From Chryseobacterium sp. OSA05B (GTDB lineage Bacteria; Bacteroidota; Bacteroidia; Flavobacteriales; Weeksellaceae), in assembly GCF_019970065.1 (NCBI RefSeq), contig NZ_JAHXYH010000001.1, forward strand, positions 1,426,001-1,490,000: 64,000 nt of DNA, read 5' to 3'. Of the stretch, positions 29,091 through 38,373 are shown in pieces. The notes under the pieces are model-generated. The model worked only from the letters and a program-made list of their open reading frames with translations. It was not told the DNA's origin and searched no databases. Made by a program: the position numbers and the translations under genes. Positions within the stretch are counted from its first letter, which is position 1, and the number at the start of each line of letters is the position of its first letter.

Positions 29091-29138
29091 ACAAATTAAG
29101 GTTTACATGATCTTAATTTGTAAATTTGTCCAAAGATA
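29091..29138. promoter_or_regulatory. Divergent promoter region with inverted repeat
   Basis: Between lpxB and the DUF2480 gene, TAAATTTG on the plus strand (29121-29128) lies 21 bases before the DUF2480 start, and TATCTTTG on the minus strand (29131-29138) could serve lpxB through a long leader. Upstream, ACAAATTAAG (29091-29100) and CTTAATTTGT (29112-29121) form a perfect 10-bp inverted repeat with an 11-nt spacer, touching the plus-strand box. It may be an operator. Confidence 0.4.
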
Positions 29139-29148
29139 ATGATAAAAA

Positions 29149-29658
29149 ATGTCAGAAGAATTTGAAATCCGAAATAAAGTTGCTGAAAGCGGCCTTGTAA
29201 ATTTTGACTTATCCACTCTGATTCCTAAGGGGATAAGAAAAGGTATTGACCTTAAGGATTTTCTTTTCCAGGAAATGATCCTGAAGGAAAAAGACTTCAG
29301 GGAAAAAGTAGATGCTATAGATACTGAAGAATACAATGATGCTTACATCTATATATATAATTCAGTGGATACTATTGTTCCGCTGTGGGCTTATTTTGTG
29401 CTGACGGCCAAGCTTACTGATGTGGCGAAAAAAATTGTTTTCGGGAACCGTGAGGATCTGGAAGTGATCATCATGCATAATGTCATTCAGACGCATGATT
29501 TTGAAGATATGAGAGGCAAAAGAGTTCTGGTCAAAGGCTGCTCAGATAAAGAAATTCCTGAAAATGCTTACATAGAACTGGTAGAACAATTAAAACCCCT
29601 GGTAAAATCCTTAATGTTTGGCGAAGCCTGCTCCAATGTTCCTATTGTAAAGAATTAA
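29149..29658 (+). CDS. DUF2480 family protein
   Basis: A 169-residue cytoplasmic protein with no signal peptide or membrane segment. The N-terminus (EIRNKVAESGLVNFDLSTL) and the mid part DAYIYIYNSVDTIVPLWAYF match the DUF2480 family of Bacteroidetes; GKRVLVKGCSDKEIPENAY near the C-terminus is also typical. Its stop codon is one base before the next gene, so both are probably co-transcribed. Function unknown. Confidence 0.8.
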   Translation: MSEEFEIRNKVAESGLVNFDLSTLIPKGIRKGIDLKDFLFQEMILKEKDFREKVDAIDTEEYNDAYIYIYNSVDTIVPLWAYFVLTAKLTDVAKKIVFGNREDLEVIIMHNVIQTHDFEDMRGKRVLVKGCSDKEIPENAYIELVEQLKPLVKSLMFGEACSNVPIVKN

Positions 29659-29659
29659 T

Positions 29660-30919
29660 ATGAAGAAATATTTATCCGCCCTATTTCTATTCTTCATTTT
29701 TTTTGTGATTTACTATTCCGGGAGCTTTTCAAAAATCCCGTTTGGAGACTGTGTCGGGTTTGTCCTGGATGCTGAGAAAGGTAAACTGGCAACGATTGCT
29801 ACGGCAACAACTCATTTTTTATACATTAATACCGTTATTTTACTTAAAAACATCACTGGTTTTAATGGCATCGAGGCCAGCCGTTTATTAATAGTTTCTT
29901 CAGGAGCCGCAACCGTTTCTATTGTTTATCTAACGGTTAAAAGCATTACAAAAACAGAATGGGCTTCCTTAACGGCAGCTTTTGTTTTTGGCTTCAGCTT
30001 CTCGTTCTGGCGAAATGCAGAAATTGTGGAAGTCTATACTTACAACACTTTATGGGTAAGCCTTTTTTTCTTTGCCATTATCAGGAGTTTTACAGAAAAT
30101 AAAAAACAATATATCCTATGGGCAGGTATATTTTTAGGCATCAGCCTTTGGGTACATATCCAGAATATCTTACTGATTCCTGCGTTTTTGGTTTTCCTTT
30201 TCTATTTCAAGAGTGAAAAAAAATATTTCTACCCTTCACTGCTGGCATTCGGACTTCTGTTTGCCTCATTGTTTATCCTGAATGTAACTCAGGGACTGCC
30301 ATTCAAATCACCTTACAGTTCGGATCAGGGAACATGGGTAGATGATTCTTTTAAAAAGACTTTTATTCAATATCTAAAAGATTTTATTCAGTCCTTGGCT
30401 TACCTTATCTATAATTTTAATGTATTTACTTTTTTCGGAGTGATGGGTGCGGTATTCCTGTACAAATCCAATCGGAAAATGTTCTTTGTTTTCCTTGCGG
30501 CATCTTTGTGTGTGTATGGCTTTTCTACGTTTTATGCAGTTTCGGATAATTATGTCTTCTTCCTTCCTTTCAACGTTATCTTTGCTTTGTCTGTCGGATA
30601 CGGATTGGCTCATCCCAAATATGCTGCACTTAAAAAAGTTTCATGGATATGCCTGCTTATTCCATTAGGATATTTCATCGCTTATCAAAGTGTTTTGCAG
30701 ACAGAAAAAGGAAAAACATTTCACAGCTTCAAAAAGTATAAGGGAGGACTGAATTACTATATGCTTCCCTGGATGAACGGCAACGAAGGTATTCTGGAGT
30801 TCACCATTTATCAAAAGACGGCCCCTGAACCCGTTAACTGGATGACAGTGAGTGCTGTAGAATACATTAAACTACTGAAAAGCAAAGGATATACAGAGGA
30901 GGAGATCAAAAAACTTTAA
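29660..30919 (+). CDS. DUF2723-like polytopic membrane protein (glycosyltransferase-like)
   Basis: A 419-residue protein with around ten hydrophobic segments. An early acidic loop (FGDCVGFVLDAEKGK) and the segment FSFSFWRNAEIVEVYTYN resemble the DUF2723/protein O-mannosyltransferase-like families, which use polyprenyl-phosphate sugars. The short C-terminal tail is soluble (YIKLLKSKGYTEEEIKKL). It is shorter than most DUF2723 proteins, so the assignment is tentative. It starts one base after the DUF2480 stop. Confidence 0.6.
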   Translation: MKKYLSALFLFFIFFVIYYSGSFSKIPFGDCVGFVLDAEKGKLATIATATTHFLYINTVILLKNITGFNGIEASRLLIVSSGAATVSIVYLTVKSITKTEWASLTAAFVFGFSFSFWRNAEIVEVYTYNTLWVSLFFFAIIRSFTENKKQYILWAGIFLGISLWVHIQNILLIPAFLVFLFYFKSEKKYFYPSLLAFGLLFASLFILNVTQGLPFKSPYSSDQGTWVDDSFKKTFIQYLKDFIQSLAYLIYNFNVFTFFGVMGAVFLYKSNRKMFFVFLAASLCVYGFSTFYAVSDNYVFFLPFNVIFALSVGYGLAHPKYAALKKVSWICLLIPLGYFIAYQSVLQTEKGKTFHSFKKYKGGLNYYMLPWMNGNEGILEFTIYQKTAPEPVNWMTVSAVEYIKLLKSKGYTEEEIKKL

Positions 30920-30943
30920 CAATAATTGTGAGGTGAAAAGATT

Positions 30944-30971
30944 TTGTGAATCACATTTTTTGATAACTTTG
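30944..30971 (+). promoter_or_regulatory. Promoter of the DUF937 gene
   Basis: TTG (30944-30946), 17 bases, then TAACTTTG (30964-30971): a complete Bacteroidetes sigma-ABfr-type promoter, 32 bases before the ATG at 31004. Confidence 0.75.
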
Positions 30972-31003
30972 ATTTACTTAATACTTTAAAATAAACACAA
31001 ACT

Positions 31004-31663
31004 ATGAGTTTAATTGACCTACTTACAGGTAACACCAGCAACCAGGTTGCTGAGCAGGCAGAAAACAAATTCGGGATCAGCAGAAACCAGATCATCGCCT
31101 TATTGGCTGTAGCTGCCCCGTTGGTTATTTCTTACCTTAGAAATAAATCTCAGGATGCTAAAGAAGCAGAAGCTTTAAATAATGCTTTAGATAAAGACCA
31201 CGACGGAAGTATTCTTGACGATGCATCACAGGCTGAAGCCAGACAAGATGAAGGAGGGTCAATCCTTGACCACGTTTTCGGAGGTCAGAAAAGTACTGTA
31301 GAAAACCAACTTTCTCAGAATACAGGAATCTCCATCGATAAGATCGGGCCTATTTTAGCGATGCTGGCTCCAGTGATCATGGGATATATCGGTAAAGAGA
31401 AACAGCAAAATAATGTAGGAGCAGGAGGTTTAGGAGATCTTTTGGGAGGAATTCTTGGAAATGCATCCAGCCAGGCTCAGACGCAGCAATCAAGTCCATT
31501 GAATGATATCTTAGGAAGTGTTTTAGGAAGCGGTCAGTCGCAATCCGGAGGAAACCCCCTTAATGATATTTTAGGAAGTGTACTTGGCGGTGGCGGAGGA
31601 CAACAACAGCAACAAGGAGGTGGATTAGGAAGCATCCTTGGTAATATTTTAGGAGGAAAATAA
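31004..31663 (+). CDS. DUF937 (YidB-like) domain protein
   Basis: A 219-residue protein. The N-terminus (LLTGNTSNQVAEQAENKFGI, then LALLAVAAPLVISYL-like helices) and a second copy (TGISIDKIGPILAMLAPVIM) form the DUF937 helical repeat. Between them DKDHDGSILDD resembles an EF-hand-like calcium loop. The C-terminal third is low-complexity, rich in Gly and Gln, with the phrase LNDILGSVLG repeated. No signal peptide. The function of the family is not established. It has its own promoter and a shared terminator. Confidence 0.8.
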   Translation: MSLIDLLTGNTSNQVAEQAENKFGISRNQIIALLAVAAPLVISYLRNKSQDAKEAEALNNALDKDHDGSILDDASQAEARQDEGGSILDHVFGGQKSTVENQLSQNTGISIDKIGPILAMLAPVIMGYIGKEKQQNNVGAGGLGDLLGGILGNASSQAQTQQSSPLNDILGSVLGSGQSQSGGNPLNDILGSVLGGGGGQQQQQGGGLGSILGNILGGK

Positions 31664-31680
31664 TTTAATTTTGTATATCA

Positions 31681-31712
31681 AAAAAGGCTGAAGATTGATC
31701 TTCAGCCTTTTT
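31681..31712. terminator. Bidirectional terminator
   Basis: A perfect 14-bp stem (AAAAAGGCTGAAGA/TCTTCAGCCTTTTT) with a TTGA loop lies between the convergent DUF937 and THX genes. Poly-A on one side and poly-T on the other allow it to stop transcription from both directions. Confidence 0.9.
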
Positions 31713-31717
31713 TATTT

Positions 31718-31837
31718 TTAGCTTTTTGCTTTAGTTTCAGAAGAACCAACGGATTTAGAAACCCTTCTAGGTCTTCTTTTACCATAACTTCCTGAGTTGA
31801 TCTTTCCTCTTCTTGATTTTTTGTCTCCTTTTCCCAT
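31718..31837 (-). CDS. 30S ribosomal protein THX
   Basis: A 39-residue, strongly basic protein that starts MGKGDKKSRRGKINSGSYGK and continues RRPRRVSKSV. This matches the small ribosomal protein THX (Thx/bTHX), which binds at the top of the 30S head in Thermus and is widely encoded in Bacteroidetes. The stop codon is 5 bases from the bidirectional terminator at 31681-31712. Confidence 0.85.
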   Translation of the reverse strand: MGKGDKKSRRGKINSGSYGKRRPRRVSKSVGSSETKAKS

Positions 31838-32056
31838 AATGATACATGTTTTGTTGATTGAATACTAAATTATGAAATATGGTTTACAACCAAAAATTCA
31901 GGCTGTTAAAATTTTTATAAAATCGAGACAAAAGGAAGGAAGCCTGAGGTTGGAAGATGGAAGTTATTGAAGTCAGAAACGGGAATTAAAAAAACAATTT
32001 TATTAATTTTTGCACCTGGAAATCCACGTAACTTCCAGGCCCCTCTTCTTTTTTGG

Positions 32057-33451
32057 TCACACTTTCACCGTTTTCCATTTTCCTTTTTTAAACAGAATAA
32101 AGGCAACAATCGTAATCAGAGTTTCTGCAGCCGGAATAGAGATAAATACTCCTTTAGGTCCCATTCCGAAATGTTTTGAAAGAAAATAAGCCAGCGGAAT
32201 CTGAAACAGCCAGAACCCAAAGAAATTCACCCAAGTAGGTGTCCAGGTATCACCCGCTCCGTTAAATGCATTGATCAGCACCATCCCTATTCCATAGAAA
32301 ATAAATCCTACACTCATAATATGCAGTGCATTTTTAGCAAACTGCTTGATATGGACTTCCTGTGTAAAAAATCCTACCAGAAAATCTCCAAGCAGGAAAA
32401 ATATTAAGCTAACTGCCAGCATGAAGATCACATTATATTTTACAGTTTTCATGACCGACTGTTCTGCTCTCAGCATTTCATTGGCACCCATATTCTGGCC
32501 AACCAGCGTAGAAGCAGCATTACTCAATCCCCAGGCGGGAAGCATAAAGAACATCATCAACCTCAAAGCGGTCTGATATCCTGCAGAAGCATTTTCCCCT
32601 CCCGTAGTAGCCACCAGCTGCGCTAGAAAGATCCAGCTGCATGATGCAATCACAAACTGGAAAATTCCGGGTGTCGCTATTTTTACAATGGATTTTATCT
32701 GCTTGAAATCAGGAGTGAAATAAGGAAGTGCGATACGGATTTGAGTATCCGCAACCAAAAGATGGTATAGCTGATAGACCACTCCGACACTTCGACCAAT
32801 TGTCGTTGCTAAAGCTGCTCCCGTAAGTCCCATAGCCGGAACAGGTCCGAAACCTTTGATCAGAACAGGACAGAGAATAATATTCACAATATTAGCAATC
32901 CAGAGAGATTTCATCGCAATGGCTGCATTTCCCGCTCCCCTGAAAATCCCGTTGATCAAAAATAAAAGCATAATAATGACACTGCTTCCCATCATAATCC
33001 TCGTGAAATCCTTCCCGTACGCTGCCGCTTCAGGCTTGGAACCCATCAAAATCAGAATTTCTTCTGCATAGATGACTCCCAATACACTCAGCAAAAAAGT
33101 AATGACAAATGAAACGAGTAAAACCTGCGCAGCACTTCTGGAAGCCTGCTCCGGATTTTTCTCCCCAATTCTCCGTGCCACCAAAGCTGTGGCCGCCATA
33201 CTCATTCCTATCGCAATAGAATACATCACAGAAAGCACTGATTCCGTCAAGCCTACCGTCTGGATCGCATATCCGCTTTCTTTCAAATGTCCCACAAAGT
33301 ACAGGTCTACCAATGCAAAAACGGATTCCATGGCCATTTCCAGCATCATAGGAACCGCCAGAAGAAGCACAGCGCTTCTGATCGTTATTTTGGTATAATC
33401 TACTTCTTCACCGCTGAAAGCTTTTTTCAAAAAATCTATATATCTTCTCAT
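32057..33451 (-). CDS. MATE family efflux transporter
   Basis: A 464-residue inner membrane protein with twelve hydrophobic segments in two related halves, as in multidrug and toxin extrusion antiporters driven by Na+ or H+. Family-like segments include MLEMAMESVFALVDLYFVGHL near the N-terminus, GMSMAATALVARRIGEKNPE in the first half and LVGQNMGANEMLRAEQSVMK in the second. The N-terminal RYIDFLKKAFSGEEVDYTK is a cytoplasmic extension. Substrates cannot be predicted. Confidence 0.9.
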   Translation of the reverse strand: MRRYIDFLKKAFSGEEVDYTKITIRSAVLLLAVPMMLEMAMESVFALVDLYFVGHLKESGYAIQTVGLTESVLSVMYSIAIGMSMAATALVARRIGEKNPEQASRSAAQVLLVSFVITFLLSVLGVIYAEEILILMGSKPEAAAYGKDFTRIMMGSSVIIMLLFLINGIFRGAGNAAIAMKSLWIANIVNIILCPVLIKGFGPVPAMGLTGAALATTIGRSVGVVYQLYHLLVADTQIRIALPYFTPDFKQIKSIVKIATPGIFQFVIASCSWIFLAQLVATTGGENASAGYQTALRLMMFFMLPAWGLSNAASTLVGQNMGANEMLRAEQSVMKTVKYNVIFMLAVSLIFFLLGDFLVGFFTQEVHIKQFAKNALHIMSVGFIFYGIGMVLINAFNGAGDTWTPTWVNFFGFWLFQIPLAYFLSKHFGMGPKGVFISIPAAETLITIVAFILFKKGKWKTVKV

Positions 33452-33477
33452 TTCCTCATCAATAATTATCTGATTAT

Positions 33478-33485
33478 CAAAAATA
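33478..33485 (-). promoter_or_regulatory. Possible -7 box of the MATE gene (TATTTTTG)
   Basis: TATTTTTG on the minus strand, 27 bases before the MATE start at 33451. No -33 TTG at normal distance. Confidence 0.4.
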
Positions 33486-33534
33486 CAAATTCAATTCTTA
33501 TAAAAATTTAGTTACTCATATCAAAAAAATAATT

Positions 33535-33542
33535 TAGATTTG
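33535..33542 (+). promoter_or_regulatory. Possible -7 box of the ankyrin gene (TAGATTTG)
   Basis: TAGATTTG lies just before the ankyrin gene. It implies transcription starting near 33548 and so excludes the TTG frame start at 33540; translation would begin at the ATG at 33555 or 33564. Confidence 0.45.
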
Positions 33543-33563
33543 TATATTCTTAAAATGAATCTT

Positions 33564-33923
33564 ATGAAAAAAATAATCTCTACTGTTTTTATACTTACCA
33601 TCTCGGCATCTGCCGGCATGCTTTCTGCTCAGTCACTTAGCTCAGCTCAGATGCAGGCTATTCAATCTGACAATGTTACTTCATTTAAAAAGAATTTTTC
33701 AAAAGCAGATTACAACAAATGCTTTGCTCTTAAAGATGAAATGTTCAGTGCATTGGGTTTCAGCTCTCTTTATGGTAGAAATAATATTGTAAAATATCTT
33801 CTTGAAAATAAGGCAGACGTAAACAAAGAGTGTAATAGTAAAACTCCGCTTTCATGGGCTAAATTGGGAAATAAAGAACAAACTGCCCAGCTACTGATAC
33901 AAAAAGGCGCTACCAACAATTAA
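33564..33923 (+). CDS. Small exported ankyrin-repeat protein
   Basis: A 119-residue protein from the ATG at 33564; an in-frame ATG at 33555 is the alternative. The signal peptide (KKIISTVFILTISASAGMLSAQ) is clear. Residues ~65-119 contain about two ankyrin repeats (SSLYGRNNIVKYLLENKADV and TPLSWAKLGNKEQTAQLLIQ), which usually bind protein partners. It probably acts in the periplasm. Monocistronic with its own terminator. Partner unknown. Confidence 0.75.
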   Translation: MKKIISTVFILTISASAGMLSAQSLSSAQMQAIQSDNVTSFKKNFSKADYNKCFALKDEMFSALGFSSLYGRNNIVKYLLENKADVNKECNSKTPLSWAKLGNKEQTAQLLIQKGATNN

Positions 33924-33946
33924 AAAGCCCTCAAATAATATATAAG

Positions 33947-33969
33947 ACTTCCGAAAGGAAGTTTTTTTT
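33947..33969 (+). terminator. Rho-independent terminator
   Basis: A 6-bp stem (ACTTCC/GGAAGT) with a GAAA tetraloop is followed by eight T. It ends the ankyrin gene. Confidence 0.85.
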
Positions 33970-33992
33970 GTTTACAGAACCTGCAAAAATCT

Positions 33993-34000
33993 TATCTTTG
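33993..34000 (+). promoter_or_regulatory. Probable -7 box of aspS (TATCTTTG)
   Basis: TATCTTTG lies 82 bases before the aspS start. A TTG occurs 22 bases upstream (33968-33970), slightly wider than normal spacing and inside the T-run of the preceding terminator. Confidence 0.5.
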
Positions 34001-34081
34001 CATCCGGAAATTAGGGTTGAAAACTTCACGATCAGAAAGCTCAACCCTATATCTTAAACATTGAACCTTAAACAAATAATT

Positions 34082-35836
34082 ATGTTTCGATCACACACGA
34101 ACGGAGAATTATCTCTGAAAAATCTTAATGAAGAAGTTACACTTTCCGGATGGGTACAGACTATCCGTGATAAAGGATTTATGATTTGGATAGATCTTCG
34201 AGATCGTTACGGAATTACCCAACTGGTTTTTGACCAGGACCGTTCTTCTGCACAATTGATGGAAGAAGCTAAAAAGCTGGGTCGTGAATTCGTAATTCAG
34301 GTGACAGGAAAAGTAATCGAAAGAGTAAGCAAGAATCCTAATATTCCAACGGGGGAAATTGAAATCCTAGTTGAAAAACTGGCAGTTCTTAATGAATCCC
34401 AGCTTCCTCCTTTTACCATCGAAGATGAAACGGATGGCGGTGAAGAATTAAGAATGAAATACCGTTATCTGGATATCAGAAGAGCGCCTGTAAGAGATAA
34501 ACTGATCTTCCGTCATAAAATGGCACAGAAGGTAAGAAACTATCTTTCAGACGAAGGATTTATCGAAGTGGAAACTCCTGTTTTAATTAAATCTACTCCG
34601 GAAGGCGCAAGAGACTTTGTGGTTCCGAGCAGAATGAATCCGGGACAGTTTTATGCCCTTCCACAATCGCCACAGACGTTCAAGCAGCTTCTGATGGTAG
34701 GTGGCATGGATAAATATTTCCAGATCGTAAAATGTTTCCGTGATGAAGATTTAAGAGCGGACAGACAGCCGGAATTTACACAAATTGACTGTGAGATGGC
34801 TTTCGTAGAGCAGGAAGACATTATGAATGTCTTTGAAGGCATGACGAAAACGCTGATCAAAGATATTACAGGACAGGAATTCGGAGCTTTCCCGAGAATG
34901 ACTTTCGCTGATGCGATGAGAAAATACGGAAACGACAAACCGGATATCCGTTTCGGAATGGAGTTCGTGGAACTTAACGAGCTTGTAAAAGGAAAAGATT
35001 TCAAAATATTTGACGACGCTGAATTGGTAGTCGGGATTAATGTAAAAGGATGTGCTGATTATACCAGAAAGCAGATCGACGAATTGGTGGAATGGGTAAA
35101 ACGTCCTCAGATCGGAGCATCAGGAATGGTTTGGGCTAAATTCCAGAATGACGGCGTGAAAACCTCATCTGTCAACAAATTCTACAACGAAGAAGATCTG
35201 GCCAAGATCATTGAAAAATTCGGAGCTAAAGAAGGCGACTTAATGCTGATCTTATCCGGAAACGAAAATAAGGTAAGAGCTCAGCTTTCTGCCTTAAGAA
35301 TGGAACTTGGAAACCGTTTGGGACTGAGAAAAGGAGATGTATTTGCACCGCTTTGGGTGGTAGATTTCCCACTATTGGAATTTGATGAAGAAAGCGGACG
35401 TTACCACGCCATGCACCACCCTTTCACCTCTCCTAAACCTGAAGATATCCACTTACTGGAAACAGATCCGGGTAAAGCAAGAGCAAACGCTTATGATATG
35501 GTTCTTAACGGAAACGAGATCGGTGGAGGTTCTATCAGAATATTTGACAAAGATCTTCAGTCTAAAATGTTTGACCTTCTAGGATTTACCAAAGAGGAAG
35601 CAGAAGCTCAGTTTGGATTCCTGATGAATGCCTTTAAATACGGAGCACCGCCTCACGGTGGATTAGCTTTCGGATTTGACCGTTTGGTGGCTATTCTTGA
35701 CGGAAACGAAGTGATCAGAGATTATATCGCATTCCCTAAGAATAATTCAGGGCGCGATGTAATGATCGATGCGCCGGCATCTATCGCTGATGCACAGCTG
35801 GACGAACTGGAAATACAATTGAACTTAAAAGCATAA
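34082..35836 (+). CDS. aspS: Aspartyl-tRNA synthetase
   Basis: A 584-residue class II synthetase that charges tRNA-Asp. The start at 34082 gives the usual [10 protein letters not shown]; seven codons upstream a TTG keeps the frame open but is unlikely. The N-terminal OB-fold ([20 protein letters not shown]) reads the anticodon. Class II motif 2 is [18 protein letters not shown] and motif 3 is [13 protein letters not shown]; the bacterial insertion (GAD) domain lies between. All appear intact. Whether it also charges tRNA-Asn cannot be told here. Confidence 0.96.
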   Translation: MFRSHTNGELSLKNLNEEVTLSGWVQTIRDKGFMIWIDLRDRYGITQLVFDQDRSSAQLMEEAKKLGREFVIQVTGKVIERVSKNPNIPTGEIEILVEKLAVLNESQLPPFTIEDETDGGEELRMKYRYLDIRRAPVRDKLIFRHKMAQKVRNYLSDEGFIEVETPVLIKSTPEGARDFVVPSRMNPGQFYALPQSPQTFKQLLMVGGMDKYFQIVKCFRDEDLRADRQPEFTQIDCEMAFVEQEDIMNVFEGMTKTLIKDITGQEFGAFPRMTFADAMRKYGNDKPDIRFGMEFVELNELVKGKDFKIFDDAELVVGINVKGCADYTRKQIDELVEWVKRPQIGASGMVWAKFQNDGVKTSSVNKFYNEEDLAKIIEKFGAKEGDLMLILSGNENKVRAQLSALRMELGNRLGLRKGDVFAPLWVVDFPLLEFDEESGRYHAMHHPFTSPKPEDIHLLETDPGKARANAYDMVLNGNEIGGGSIRIFDKDLQSKMFDLLGFTKEEAEAQFGFLMNAFKYGAPPHGGLAFGFDRLVAILDGNEVIRDYIAFPKNNSGRDVMIDAPASIADAQLDELEIQLNLKA

Positions 35837-35840
35837 ACTG

Positions 35841-35868
35841 AAAGCGGAGATTTTTCTCCGCTTTTTTA
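35841..35868 (+). terminator. Rho-independent terminator of aspS
   Basis: A perfect 10-bp stem (AAAGCGGAGA/TCTCCGCTTT) with a TTTT loop and a T tail. It ends 10 bases before the next gene, so that gene depends on readthrough or an internal promoter. Confidence 0.85.
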
Positions 35869-35878
35869 TTAACATCAT

Positions 35879-36610
35879 ATGAAAATCGCAGCAGCTCAAA
35901 TCAAACCTATAAAAGGAGATATTCTTAAAAATATTGAAAATCACAAACTATTAATCAAAGCAGCAGCTACTCAAAACGTTGACCTGATTATTTTTCCTGA
36001 GCTTTCGATTACCGGCTATGAAACTGAATTAGCAGAACAGCTCTCCATTGATTTTCAAGATCAGATTCTGGATGTCTTTCAAAAAATGGCAGAAGACAAT
36101 ACCATCAGCATCACTGTTGGAATGCCTACAAAATCCGATGATCACTTATTTATAAGCAGTATTATTTTCGAACCGGAAAGCAAGAGAAAAATGTATTCAA
36201 AACGGAATCTTTTCCCAACGGAAATTCCCTTTTTTTCAAAAGGAGAAAGCTTCTGTCAGATTGAAATTTCGCAGAATAAAATAGCACTAGCCATATGTTA
36301 TGATTTATCTGATCCGAACCATTCACAGGAAGCTTATCAGGCGGGTTCTACTGTTTATACTGCAAGCGTTCTTAATTCCGTCAATGGCATTGATGAAGAC
36401 CTTATTAAACTCTCCACCATCGCAGAAAAATATCATATGCATGTTGTAATGGCTAATTTCATTGGAGAATCCGGAGGTTACGAATGCGCCGGAAAATCGT
36501 CTGGCTGGAGTAATACAGGAAGTTTACTCGGGCAGCTCAATGGTGAAGATGAAGGAATTTTGATTTTAGATACAGATAATGATCAGATCGAAAAAATTTA
36601 TATCAACTAA
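35879..36610 (+). CDS. Carbon-nitrogen hydrolase (nitrilase superfamily)
   Basis: A 243-residue amidase-type enzyme hydrolysing a C-N bond, substrate unknown. The catalytic triad is visible: Glu41 in FPELSITGYE, Lys108 in YSKRNLFPTE and Cys140 in ALAICYDLSDP. No signal peptide, so cytoplasmic. Length is at the short end of the superfamily. It follows aspS on the same strand but behind a strong terminator. Confidence 0.85.
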   Translation: MKIAAAQIKPIKGDILKNIENHKLLIKAAATQNVDLIIFPELSITGYETELAEQLSIDFQDQILDVFQKMAEDNTISITVGMPTKSDDHLFISSIIFEPESKRKMYSKRNLFPTEIPFFSKGESFCQIEISQNKIALAICYDLSDPNHSQEAYQAGSTVYTASVLNSVNGIDEDLIKLSTIAEKYHMHVVMANFIGESGGYECAGKSSGWSNTGSLLGQLNGEDEGILILDTDNDQIEKIYIN

Positions 36611-36951
36611 TATCTATTAAAGCGGAGAAAAACTTCCGCTTATTTTATTCAAAATTCTAGAAACATTCCGATTAATATCGTTTTCATACCTAATATACGG
36701 TAATTTTGACTCCTATATCAAATATTTGTGAAATAATTAAAATCCAAATTTAATAGGAAAAAATTACTTAGAATAAATTTATTAACGAAATAAATACATT
36801 ATTCAACAAAATAAGCAGTAAAACAACTATTATATTATGTTATGTTTAAATATATGTTTTATTAGTATATTTATAATTCTTATGTGAATATGATAACAAA
36901 ATCACTGTTCATATTTGAAAAAACTTACCAACACACCAATATTTAAATGAT
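36611..36951. other. AT-rich intergenic region with a weak hairpin
   Basis: A hairpin AAGCGGA/TCCGCTT with an 8-nt loop (36620-36641) follows the hydrolase gene and may be a weak terminator; its tail is not a clean T-run. The rest is very AT-rich with no coding frame. I see no full promoter for the astacin gene: CATATTTG just upstream fits TAnnTTTG except for its first base. Confidence 0.45.
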
Positions 36952-38283
36952 ATGAAAAGCAAACTATTACTCTTAGCAGGATGCCTCGTTTTGGCATTGA
37001 ATTCTTGTAGGTCGGATATCGAAAACGCACAAGCCGATCAAATGGACCATACAACGGCGAAGCTGGATAACACCACGGTTCATAAATTATTAATTAATGG
37101 CACTTATACTTATGTCAATGAAGTGAATGGTGAATATTTTTACGCAGAGGATATTACGATTACGCCTGAACAGTTTAACAAACTAAAGATGCAGGCCAAT
37201 TCTGAATTGTCAACGGCGGAGAAAAGCACCATTGTGAGTTCCTTTATTAAGACATGGCCCAATGCAACGGTCTATTATACACTGCCTAGTCAGGGAACCC
37301 TGAGTACTCAGAACTACAATACGTTCCTTACCAACATTAACAAAGCGTTTGATATGATTTCTTCTCAAACCAGTGTTCAGTTTGTCCAACGTACCAATCA
37401 GACAGAATACATCACCTTTACTTATTCTACAGGTAACAGCTCTCCGCTTGGATGGCAGCAAAACAGGGTTAACGGTATTAAAATTTATAATATTACCTAT
37501 CCGGCAATTATTGCCCACGAAGTTATGCACTCTATGGGAATCATGCATGAACAGTGCCGCCCGGACAGAGATCAGTATATTATTGTAGATGTTAACAGAG
37601 CGGTAGAAGGAAGCCGTCACAACTTCAACCTTTACAATGATTACGCAGGACATGGGGCATTTGATTTCGGTTCGGTGATGATGTATCAGTCTACAGACTT
37701 TGCGATCAACTCAAGTCAACCTGTAATGACTAAACTGGACGGTTCTACTTTTACTAAGCAAAGAACAGTTCTGTCTGCGGGCGACTATGCTGGAATTAAC
37801 CACTTGTACGGGCCTGTTAATGCTACTTCTGCAATCAACGGAACCTATACCATGACCACAGCTTTAGCGAATGATAAAAATATAGATATTTCCGGAAGCT
37901 CCACTACAGATGGTACCAGTGTGATTCTGTATTCGGCTTCTACAGGGAATAACCAGAGATTTACTTTTACTAAATCAGATCATGGCTATTATACCATCAA
38001 ATCTACATTGGATGCCACAAAGGTGTTAACAGTAAAAAGCAATGGAACTGCGAATGGAACAGCTGTAGAGCTTAGAACTAATTCTAATACAGATTCTCAG
38101 AAATGGTTATTAATTAACCTGGGAAATAATGGTTTTGGATTCGCTCCTAAAAATGCGCCATCCCTGAGATTAGAAGTGAAGGGTGGTCTAACCACTAACC
38201 TTACTCCTATTGTAATCGGTAGTACTGATCAATCGGTTCAGCCGCCTACAAAACAACGTTTTAAACTTACAAAAGTTAATTAA
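36952..38283 (+). CDS. Astacin-family (M12A) metalloprotease lipoprotein with ricin-type domain
   Basis: A 443-residue exported protease. The signal LLLLAGCLVLALNSCRSD has a lipobox with Cys about residue 19, suggesting anchoring in the outer membrane. The zinc site HEVMHSMGIMHEQCRPDRD (His189, Glu190, His193, His199) is the astacin signature, and SVMMYQSTDF is the Met-turn. From residue ~285 a ricin-B-like beta-trefoil follows (NKNIDISGS, NNQRFTF, SQKWLLI), likely binding carbohydrate. It resembles flavastacin-type enzymes of this bacterial group. No T9SS domain. Confidence 0.88.
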   Translation: MKSKLLLLAGCLVLALNSCRSDIENAQADQMDHTTAKLDNTTVHKLLINGTYTYVNEVNGEYFYAEDITITPEQFNKLKMQANSELSTAEKSTIVSSFIKTWPNATVYYTLPSQGTLSTQNYNTFLTNINKAFDMISSQTSVQFVQRTNQTEYITFTYSTGNSSPLGWQQNRVNGIKIYNITYPAIIAHEVMHSMGIMHEQCRPDRDQYIIVDVNRAVEGSRHNFNLYNDYAGHGAFDFGSVMMYQSTDFAINSSQPVMTKLDGSTFTKQRTVLSAGDYAGINHLYGPVNATSAINGTYTMTTALANDKNIDISGSSTTDGTSVILYSASTGNNQRFTFTKSDHGYYTIKSTLDATKVLTVKSNGTANGTAVELRTNSNTDSQKWLLINLGNNGFGFAPKNAPSLRLEVKGGLTTNLTPIVIGSTDQSVQPPTKQRFKLTKVN

Positions 38284-38303
38284 ATTAAACTTTTTCATCA
38301 AAT

Positions 38304-38337
38304 AAAGAGGTTAGTGAATTTATTTCCTAACCTCTTT
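38304..38337. terminator. Bidirectional terminator
   Basis: A perfect 11-bp stem (AAAGAGGTTAG/CTAACCTCTTT) with a 12-nt loop lies between the convergent astacin and purA genes. Confidence 0.75.
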
Positions 38338-38373
38338 TGCTTGTCAGATCAGTATATCTTTCCTGTTTTATAA

